From positions 979,957-1,043,956 of the forward strand of contig ONZQ02000012.1 of assembly GCA_900312665.1 (NCBI GenBank): a DNA stretch of 64,000 nucleotides. The letters run 5' to 3'. Each line of letters opens with the position of its first letter. The first letter of the stretch is position 1. The notes beneath the pieces are model-generated. The model did no database searches. It had not been told where the DNA came from and saw only the letters and a program-made list of their open reading frames with translations. The translations under genes were made by a program, and so were the position numbers. The stretch comes from Cephalotrichum gorgonifer (lineage: Eukaryota; Ascomycota; Sordariomycetes; Microascales; Microascaceae). Shown here piece by piece: positions 34,027-43,100 of the stretch.

Positions 34027-34244
34027 GCCGAGCAAATCTCAATAATTTGTATTCATCAATGTATATAGCTGTTTATAACTATTTGTCTCTTTCCTTTTTT
34101 TCCCGATCATATAATCAGTACCAACGAGTAGGGAGGTCGCTGGATTTTAGATAGAGGGCCCCCTTGATAATATCAGCAGTAAACTCAGCTGCCATGCATA
34201 GCGGAGCAGCAGGATACCCATTTTTACCCACTTCCCCAAGGGGT

Positions 34245-34447
34245 GTAAGAGCTTGTAGCTCACATTTCGTTTAAAAACAGAGCCGTAAACTGTAATTTTG
34301 GGACGGCACCCACCGATCGCCGCCGTTCCGGGAGCACAGGTGCCAGCTCCGATCCTGGATCTTGGCGTAATCCGAGGCTGCTACATCTGGAAGTACAAAT
34401 CTCCCACATTTGGAACCCCCTGATCACGATCCAAGCTATCGTGTGGA
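34245..34447 (-). repeat. Right arm of the ~205-bp imperfect inverted repeat
   Basis: Reverse complement matches 31873-32078 (see that entry). It lies 220 bp past the 7TM stop codon and about 170 bp before the segment that is duplicated at 31540-31730. Confidence 0.8.
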
Positions 34448-34809
34448 GATCTTGGATGAACTAGAGAGGCATAAGAATACACTAGTCGAAACTGGATATC
34501 CTATAGTTAAGAACTCCACGTTTTGCAAGAGAGTAAGATGAGGACTTATATAGAATCTGAAATCGGGTATCGAACTTTTTGGTCTCATGATAATAGATAG
34601 TACGTTATGCCCCTGTTATAGGTACTTAACTAGCTTTGCAAGTGTTAAAGATGTATATAGGCACTTGAAGAAGAGTACTGTTCATATCTTGTTATCAGTA
34701 GTAGCTTTCTCTAGACAAAGTATGTTCACTTCGCCCCAATGAATATCAGCCGGTCGCTCAACTTTCCAGCCGAAACACAGTCAGTCGCGTTCTCAAGACA
34801 CCACCCGCG
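34448..34809. other. 3' flank of the GMC gene, source of the duplicated segment
   Basis: AT-rich 360 bp. Positions from about 34620 into the GMC stop at 34810 match the decayed copy at 31540-31730. No gene was seen. Confidence 0.6.
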
Positions 34810-36638
34810 CTAGATGGCCTCCTTGAAGATCTTCGCCCCCATCTCCGCAACCCCATATACGACGGCCTGCGTATTCGCGCGCGGGATAATGGGCACCACA
34901 CTCGCGTCGCACACCCTCAGATTCCTACACCCATACACCTGGAGCTTGTCGTCCACGACCCCGCCCATGTCCCTTGGCATCATCGCACATGTGCCCGTGA
35001 AGTGGTGTCCGGGCGTCGTCATCGCCCTCGCATACTCCCTCGCGGCCTCCAGGTCGCCGAACAGCGCCTCACGCGGCTTGAGGAGGCTAGCTACCGGCTC
35101 CGTCGTCGTGAGGGCCTCCTCTACGAAGCGGAGCTGGCGCGCCAGGACCTCGAGGTCGAGCGGGTGCGAGAAGGTCGCCTGGTCGATCTCCACCCCGCCG
35201 GACCCCGCGAGGTTGTCGGGCGACGCGCTGGTGATGTGGGCGTGGCCGCGGGACAGCGGGTGCGCCACCATGGCTACCACGGTGATGTGGTTCCCTGGGG
35301 TCTGGGCGAGCCCCGCGGGCGCCATGAAGTACGTCCCGGACGCCTCGGTCGGCGAGGATAGGTTCGATTGCACGAAAGACGCGTGCGCCTCCGCGAAGGC
35401 AGGCGTGGTGCGGGGGGACCAGCGAGGGTCGGCCTCGAGGTCTAGGTGCCCGTCTAGGAGCCGGCTTAGATCCTCCCGGCCCTCCGAGGTCCGGATCCCG
35501 GGAAAGGGGAGCTGGGCAGATGCACTGACGAGACTGGTCCCCAGCGGGCCGCCCCCGTCCTTGGAATACGCCTCCTGGGCCTCTGCAACCGCGGCCGGCT
35601 CCTGCCTGAAGTAGGCATCGAGTGTGTCCTGGTCGTCGCGGACGTCGAAAATGAGCGGGGTAGTGGTGTGGTTCTGGAGGTTCTCGCCCACGTGGGGGTT
35701 CTCGACCATGACCTCGATGCCGAGCTTCCGGAGGAGGTCCGGGTCGCCGATGCCGGACGTTTCGAGGATTCTGGGCGAGTTCAGAGCACCGGCTGCTAGT
35801 ATCACCTCCCTCCGGGCCTTGATGTGCTTGGTTGCCCCGTCGCCTGTGACGATCTGAACGCCCTCGGCCACGACGCCGTCCAGGTCCGTCTTGCTGAGCA
35901 GGAGCTTGGAGACGTAGGACCCGGTCAGAACGGTGAGGTTTGGCCTATCCGAGGCGGGCGCGAGGTACGCAGTGGCGGAAGACGATCTCTGCTTCTTCCC
36001 CGGGTCGATAGACTCTACGTTACTCAACGCCCCACAGACCTCTCCAGAGAAGGGGTCCGACGACGTGAAGCCGAGGTTGGCGAAGCAGTCCACCCACGCC
36101 TTGCACCACGACGCCACGGGCTCAGACCCGTAGACCGAAAGCTGGAGCGGACCGCTCCCCGCTGTCGCGCCGGACGCATCGTGGAACGTGTAGGCCCTCT
36201 TCAGGGCCTCGCTGTACGCGTCGAAGTCCCAGCCGTTGTTGCCGAGACCGGCCCACGCGTCGATGTTAGTCCGGGAGGGTGGCGCGAAGAGGAAGCTGTT
36301 GATGGTGCTGGTGCCGCCAAGGGCGCGACCCTGAGGGTAGTCGAGCACTCTGTTGCCGAGTTCTTTCTGAGAAATGGTCAGCCATTTATATTTCGCTGCT
36401 ATTCCTTTTCTTTCTCTTGCGACCCTACCTGAGGGACGGTCTTGAACGCCCAGTCAAGGGGCGAGTTGGTGAGCGCCATCCACGCGCCGGGGGTGAGGAC
36501 CTGCGGGTCGGTCTCGTGGCCGTTCCCGGGCTCGATGACGGCGACTTGGAGGCTGGCGTCCTCGGATAGACGGGCGGCGAGCACGAGGCCCGCGGTGCCG
36601 CAGCCGACAATGACGACGTCGTAGGTCTCGGAGGCCAT
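34810..36638 (-). CDS. GMC-family FAD oxidoreductase (AA3-like)
   Basis: Two exons, 36638-36429 (70 codons) and 36366-34810, meet in phase 0 across a 62-bp intron and give 588 residues, the normal size for GMC (glucose-methanol-choline) oxidoreductases. The FAD-binding VVIVGCGTAGLVLAARLSED lies at the very N-terminus with the ribose-binding acid in VAVIEPG. GMC signature 1 is GRALGGTSTINSFLFAPPS, signature 2 is GALNSPRILETSGIGD, and the C-terminal catalytic pair is His525 (PGHHFTGTCAMMP) with Asn568 (PRANTQ). There is no signal peptide, so an intracellular alcohol/choline-type dehydrogenase or oxidase is likelier than a secreted lignocellulose enzyme. The substrate is unknown. The ATG at 36638 is the first in frame. 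Confidence 0.93.
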
Positions 36639-38595
36639 GACGTACTCTGTGTTTCCTGCCACCTGTGAACTGGACTGGACTGTTCCGCTAAAATGGCCTC
36701 TATATGCTCAAAAAAATATGCACAAGCTTTTGATAGTTGGTAGGACTTGATGAATTCGGGGTCAGGCGGGTTCGAGATAGGCTTACAACACACTCTAGAG
36801 CTAGAGATATACGTGAAGTGATGGATTAGGTCTGCGAAAGCGGTGCAGCCTTTATCCTAGGCCGCAGGCCGGTGAGACCTGATGCCGATCAGCCCCGTTG
36901 CATGACCTACGCGTATTCGCTCGGATGGCCGGCCGTGGCGCCTATATGCTGTCAGACGGGACTTGGTCCAGATTCGGTAGGTAAGTGGGTCTACGTATGT
37001 TTCCTTGTTTGAGTGGTTGACTCGTAACGACGAAAGGGACTTTTGGAGGTGTGTTCATAGGGTGCGTCTTGCTTTAGTGCTCACATGGTGAAGATTGGTT
37101 TTAATCCGGTCAGAGCAGCCTATAGAGCATACGTGAGCAATAGACCACAGATGGAAGGTAAAACTAGCTGACTGTACGCTGTAGATGTTGTCCATGTGAC
37201 AAAGTAATGAGTTTTTGCATCTCGATGGTTAGGTTACATCTATTGTAGCACAGTGTTGATGATAAAAAAAAGTAAATGATCCCCAGTTTGTCTATCTCTC
37301 CCTATCCCCGCGAACCTTTGACGCTTTGGCTATTTCCGCCGTTCCCTCTGCAACCTAATCAAGTAATCCGTGGCTTCGAAAAAGGTGGTATAATATAGCT
37401 CTCGGCATTGGTTTCGCTGGTAACGCTGAGGTTTCCGAACTAAACTTTTATCCGAGCTCATAGGGCGCAGCATAGCCACCTGATGCCGGTCTTATCACCT
37501 CCCGTGTAAGTCGGTGAAATTCACACGAGGCGGGGCATCCGTTATAAATGCTACTTGAGGTCTATGCTAGAGAGCCACACCACGCAACACTTTGTCTAAT
37601 AGCTGCGGATCACCGTTATTTATATGGGCTACCTCACCGTGTAGGTCAACAGTGGCTAGTCGTGCATTTACACACGCACACGCCCGCACGGGATACCCAG
37701 TACCTGACGCCTTGGAGGGCGAGGTCAATCGTCCGTCAAAGTTCCTTGTATTTTCTGTTGTTAATAATGTCCGCGACTCCCTTCAAGCAACCCTTGCGCG
37801 TGTGGCTGTAACAGCCATCCCTCGCATCTGACCTCCTCAGGCATGCCCCATCATCAGGCCCCAAGACGCATGGGAAAACAGGGGCACTAGTGGTCGTGAA
37901 AACCGTGACCCTATCCTCCCAACTGTACCAGCTCACTCCCTGAGCAACGACGACTGACACAGCCATAATGAACCATATGATCCGACGTACCAGTTCAAGG
38001 TAAGTGACCCCCCGCTTTCCCCTAGAACGTTTCATCGCAGACCTGTATTGTCTAAACGGTCTAGTTGGCGGGGTTGCATTGGAAGGCGGAAATTTTGTTG
38101 TCATGTTTCGCGTTTGTCGCAGCAAGGTTATTGGAGCCGATGCCAGGCTGCGAAGACCTGAGAGAACCGCCGGTGCAGTCAGGCTCCCTTAACTTTTTGG
38201 TTAGTTTTATTGGGACCGGGAGGAGGGAGGCCGGCTTGGTTGAGTATGGGAAGATCTATAGAGGATCTTTCGCATAGCTCCGAATATATAAGAAAAAAAG
38301 GCAAAAGAAAAAAAGACAAAACGTGTTAACAAAACTCACCAGAAGAAGGTGCAAAGTCCAGCTCTATAATCGGAAGCAAGAGAAGTCACCCGTTTAGCCA
38401 ACCGGGAGGAGAGTTTCACTTTTGTTCGCGTTTATTCATGTCAGTCCAAGAAAAAGGCATAAGAGATATTATAGGAGTTTTAAGTGAGAAGGTGACAGGA
38501 CCAAAACGTGTACAAGACTGCTCCCAGTCCAGCCGGGTTCTGATACATGTCCCCACACGCCAACAGCAGGAATAGCAGTCAGGAGAATACTACAA
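36639..38595. other. Intergenic region, about 2 kb
   Basis: Includes the GMC promoter. Short frames occur, for example a minus-strand frame near 37736-38125 with a hydrophobic start, but none has convincing family features or splice structure. Confidence 0.45.
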
Positions 38596-38808
38596 CTAGT
38601 TTCGACATCCGGGCGGAGACGTACCACAATAGCCCGATCCCGAGAAGGCGTAGTAATACTCGCAATTGCCTTGGAAGTCAGCTTCATCGCAGAAGCGAAC
38701 CTTAGGCTCGGGTTCGCTTGCACGTATTCCCAGGTGTGACTCTGCTAGAGCTGCTGAGATGCCGGTAAATAGGCAGACCGTGAGAGCTGCGAGCTTCGAG
38801 AGACGCAT
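38596..38808 (-). CDS. Small secreted cysteine-containing protein
   Basis: 70 codons from the ATG at 38808. Residues 1-22 (MRLSKLAALTVCLFTGISAALA) are a clear signal peptide. The mature part, about 48 residues, contains VRFCDEADFQGNCEYYYAFSG and four cysteines in the exported part. The C-x(6-7)-F-x-G-x-C spacing resembles fungal beta/gamma-crystallin-like small secreted proteins. A TATATATAAG box lies about 125-135 bp upstream on the same strand (near 38935-38945). Just after GYC there is a GTACGT donor, and a CTGAC...TATCAG acceptor lies ~80 bp on. Splicing there would replace the last ten residues by a longer C-terminus ending near 38469, so the true 3' end is open. This is an effector candidate by size and secretion only. 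Confidence 0.65.
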   Translation of the reverse strand: MRLSKLAALTVCLFTGISAALAESHLGIRASEPEPKVRFCDEADFQGNCEYYYAFSGSGYCGTSPPGCRN

Positions 38809-38929
38809 GGCCGCGGCGGGCACGGAAGTCGGAAGGAATATGAATAGTGAGCAGGAAACAATGCTGCAAAAAGGCGGATTGAGATGATAATGGCGTATCC
38901 CCTGGACAGGGGATACCGCTGCGGATAGG

Positions 38930-38948
38930 CCCTCTTATATATACTACC
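38930..38948 (-). promoter_or_regulatory. TATA box of the small secreted protein gene
   Basis: The minus strand reads GTATATATAAGAGG, about 130 bp before the ATG at 38808, a well-placed TATA element. Confidence 0.5.
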
Positions 38949-39155
38949 TATAATCCGCTCAGACTCAGACTGAGACTCGGGGCACTGAGACACGGGGCTA
39001 CAGGGTATTTAACTTCAGTATTTTGGACAGTCACTGGATAGCTTGCCTCAGATGCCTATAAAGCCGAGACCTGTGTCATAATCAGCAGTAAAGGAAAAAG
39101 GAAAGAAAGGAACAACACCAGTATGAATGGTGAAGCGGCGAGGACGGTCCTATTC

Positions 39156-39285
39156 TGATCTAGCCAAGTCGTAACCTGGGGTGAACCCTCATGCAGTCCT
39201 GATCCAGCCAAATCGTAACCTGGGGTGAACCCTCATGCGGTCCTGATCCAGCCAAGGCTAAACCGGGCCGAGCCCTCATGCCGAC
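39156..39285. repeat. Tandem repeat, 44-bp unit, 3 copies
   Basis: Units start at 39156, 39200 and 39244, exactly 44 bp apart. Each reads TGATC[TC]AGCCAA then a GTAACCTGGGGTGAACCC-type block, ending CTCATGC. The first two are about 93% identical, while the third has diverged in the middle and its last bases. Confidence 0.93.
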
Positions 39286-40101
39286 TAATCTATGGTATAG
39301 TTCGCTTGGGGTGATGGAGGCATACCTTGGCACCTACCCGGTTGTAGAAATCTACTATAGACTAGTCTATCCTACTATAGCTGTGTCAAAATTCTTTTAA
39401 CAAGAAATGCGGAACTAGTCATCTGAAGACAAACTAGTTACTGGCGAGGGGCCGTGCCAAGGAGACGGTTAAGCTGTATGCGACCTGCATGTATGTCGTG
39501 TATGGGGGAGGACACAGTTTCAGGTAGAACCCCCCTTCACTGTGATACCTCCAGAGATATCAATAGAGCCAATAGACTTTTTGGCCGCGACGTGATTTTG
39601 GTAAATCAGGAGGCAAGATGCGAGAAGGTTTGGGGAATGGGCAGCAATGGTTGCCGGGCCATATCGGAGCTCTTTCTCGAGTCATACCGGAACTCTTTCT
39701 CGGGTCGTGTCGGAAACGGATTTCGCGACAGAAAAGATACAGAAAAAAACAAAGGGGATGATGCTTATATTCCATCAATCTCAGATTCACTGTGAGGCTA
39801 TTCCTAAATGGTCATGGAGTGAAGAAAACGGTGGATTCTTATTGGTTGTAAGGAATAGTCACATAGTGAAGAAAACAGTAAATTCTTTATATAAATGGCC
39901 CAAGAGCGCCTAACACCGTGCTATAGGTATCCCGAAGTAAAAAGACAAAAGAAACCATGGCGCCCCCGTCTGCCGTTCCGCCCTATATCCCACCAACAAA
40001 CGAATCAATAGGAAATACAGACATATATTGTACAAATAGAGGATAAAACCCCATAGCCACACACAAGAAATAGAAAAACATAGGAAAAATAAAATCTCTC
40101 T

Positions 40102-43100
40102 CTAGGGAGAGATAGCCTTGGGCTGTGAGTGCGAGTGCGACAGCATCGACATGGACATCCGCCCAAAGACCTTCGAGGCCCTCCTCCTCATGCCGCCGTC
40201 CGAGGGGGACTCGGGGGAGGGCGACAGCGCGCCGGCTACGGAGAAGGGGTCGTTGGAGGAGGGGCTCATGGGGCTGATGACCTCCTCCAGCGGCGAGAAG
40301 ACGCAGTCGCCGTCCTCGGGTATGGGCGAGACGGGCCCCGCTGCCCCGGCGGCGGTGGCGGCCCACGGGGCAACGGCCTTGGTCTCCCGCGGCGAGATCC
40401 GCCTCAGGCCCTTCCAGCCCGCCTTCTCCCTCGCGCGCAGCTTACGGGAGACGAGCTCGAGCTGCTTCAGCTGCGATGCGTTGTCGATCACCTCCTCCGT
40501 CGACACGGAGATCTCGTGCGCCGAGAGGGAGGCGGTGAGGCGGGAGGCGAGGAGGTGGCCCGGGATGAGGCTGCCCCAGAGGTCGTAGAAGGAGGCGGTG
40601 GGGACGTGTTCCTCCGGCACGCCGTGGGCGCGCGGGTCGAGGAGATCGTCCCACGCCTTGGCGATGAGCTCCTGAGCCGCGGGGTCGGGCGTGGCGGGCT
40701 GCACGGGAGCGTCGATGTCGACTAGTGGGAGAGGGATCTGGCGCTCGGCGGAGGCGAGGTCCGACGCGGAGGGGATGATGGCGTCCTGGAGGGAGGAGAG
40801 GGAGTTTATGGTCGACGCCAGCATGTCGAGCGCCTTCTCGGCGAAGGAGACCGGGATGCGGCTCTCGCAGAAGGTTATGGACACGGAGGAGAGGTCCGGG
40901 GTGGGCTGCACGGAGGAGACCAGCAGGTCGGGCAGGTCCTTGGCGGCGGATTCCACCACTGAGGCGGTGCACTCCGCGCCCCCGAGGAAGAAGGGCGAGA
41001 TGTCGCCCAGCCCCTCGCGGTAGAGGTGATGCACGACGGTGCTGAGGCGGCTCCAGTACGGCCAGGGGGTGCACTTCTCCACCACATCGTAGAACCCTAG
41101 GTTCTCGTGCGGGATGCCCGCCAGGCGCTGCGCGTGGATGCCTCGGAGGAGGTCGAGCGGCGTTCCCGGGCCGTCGAACTGGACGCGCACGGGGATGACG
41201 TTTTGTACGGGACCTAGGACTCCCGACGAGCACTGCGTCGGCATGCGGACGTGCTTTCCGTCGACGACCTCGCCGAAGGTGACGTCCGCCGACGAGGAGA
41301 GGGTCGCGAGGACGACGGACCAGGCGGCCTTGAGGACCGTGTCGAAGGTTATCCCCACCTCGGTGGTCACGGAGGGGGACACGGTGACGGAGCGGGTGAT
41401 GGTGCGCGGTGTGGAGGTCGGCTTCGAGGGCTTCGTGTGCGTGAGGACCTGGGTTATACTGGCGCCGTGGAGGAGGGAGGCCCAGTAGGGCACGGCGTGG
41501 GCGTTCGCCGCCAGGGCGGCGCGGGAGAAGTCCGCGAAGGCGGGGCGGCGGAGTTCAGGGTTTGCGCCTGCGTAGATGCGCTTGAGGTCCTGGAGGAGGA
41601 GCGGAAGGGAGGAGCTGGAGTACTGGGCCGCCGAGAGGCGGATGATGAGCGCCGAGTGCTTGCCGCCGTCGAGGAAGGTGAAGCGCGTGATGGGCCGCGA
41701 CATCGAGATGGGGGAGGACTGCTCCTTCTTCACCGTCTTCTCCAGGATGGCGGAGAGGCGCCACGACGGGCAGTGGACGCGCGTGAAGTCCAGGCTCGCG
41801 GCGGGTGACGTCACGACCTGGTAGATCTTGCGGTTGTGCGCGACGAAGGCCGTCGAGAGGATCGGGTGCGCGGTCGCGAGGTCGCGGCACGCGCTCTCGA
41901 TCCTCTTGGCTTCCACGAAGCCGCTGAAGTTCAGCACGACGTGGTCGACGCCCGCTCGCGGGTCGCGCAGGGCGGACTCGAGGCCGCGGATCTGCGTGGT
42001 CGTCGCGAGCGCCGCGTCGACGATCGAGGACGACGGGATCCCCGCCTCGGGCGCCACAACGTCGATGACGTGTCGGATCACAGAGGAGTATTCGACGGAG
42101 GTGGCGGCGGCGGCGGGCTGCGGGCAGGGGAGCATGTGCATGAAAGGATCCTCGGAGAGGGTGATGGACTGGCAGAGCTCCGTGAGAGAAGCGTTCCGGA
42201 GGACGGCGGCCAGGGGTACCAGTAGCCCCGCCTTTCGGCACGCGATGATGAGCTTGGAGACGAGGTGGGTGTCGCCCCCGAGGCGGAAGAAACTCTGCGT
42301 GGCGGATATGGTGGCGGGGTCAAGGTGGAGGAGGGACGCCCAGATGTCGCGCATGCGCTCCTCGACCTGTGTGAGTGGTAGAGGCTTGATGTCCGGCGTC
42401 GTGATGCCCTCCGGGTCGGCGACGGTCGAGAGGGATAGGAGGTCGGACTTTGTCAGGTTTCCGGCGAGCTTCTGGAGCTTACGGCGGTGGATCTTGAGGG
42501 AGGAGGTCATGGGCAGGGTCCTGACGGGCACGAATGCCCGGGGGAGCATGTACGAGGGCAGGACGGTCTGGAAGTAGGACTCCGCCAGCTTCCGGATCAT
42601 AAAGGCCCGCTCCCTCGATGTAGCGGAGAGAAGGGACAGGTCGTCGGGTCCGTCAAAGTGCGCGCCGAGCTCCACAAAGGCCGTGAGGATCGAGGCATCG
42701 TCCTTGCTCGTCACCATCTCGACCACCACCTCAGATCCGGTGCCGAGGCACCGCCGGATGTGCTGCTCGACCGTGGGCACGGGGATGATGTTCCCCTCGA
42801 GCAAGACGTCGTCGCGGGAGCTGGTGATGAACTCCAGGGTCCCGTCGTTCATGTACCGCACGCGGTGGCCCGTCTTGAAGAACCGCGTCGTGGAGGCGTC
42901 GTCGCTGGCGGCCCGAATCTGCTGCGAGCGGAGGATCTCCGCGGGGGAAGAGTCCTTACTGAGCTTGTGCGCGAGGGTCGGGGACTCGATGACCAGCTCG
43001 CCGATGGCGCCGACGGGCATGAGGCGGCGGTGGTCCTCCGGGTTGACGATCCAGAACTTGCCGATGAAGGGGGGCGCGATGCGCTGGAGCTGGAGCGGGG

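Larger units (their letters stand above)
38809..40101. other. Intergenic region with tandem repeats
   Basis: About 1.3 kb between the secreted-protein gene and the 3' end of the NRPS-like gene. It contains a 44-bp tandem array (39156-39285), a shorter ~22-bp duplication around 39664-39712, and a ~46-bp imperfect duplication around 39808-39898 (AGTGAAGAAAACGGTGGATTCTT versus AGTGAAGAAAACAGTAAATTCTT, each written here only in part). No gene was supported. Confidence 0.55.

Noticed and set aside
37736..38125. Possible small secreted protein on the minus strand (frame with hydrophobic start)
   Set aside because: The ATG-proximal hydrophobic stretch is too short for a convincing signal peptide and the rest has no pattern; a splice-donor-like site on the other strand overlaps it.
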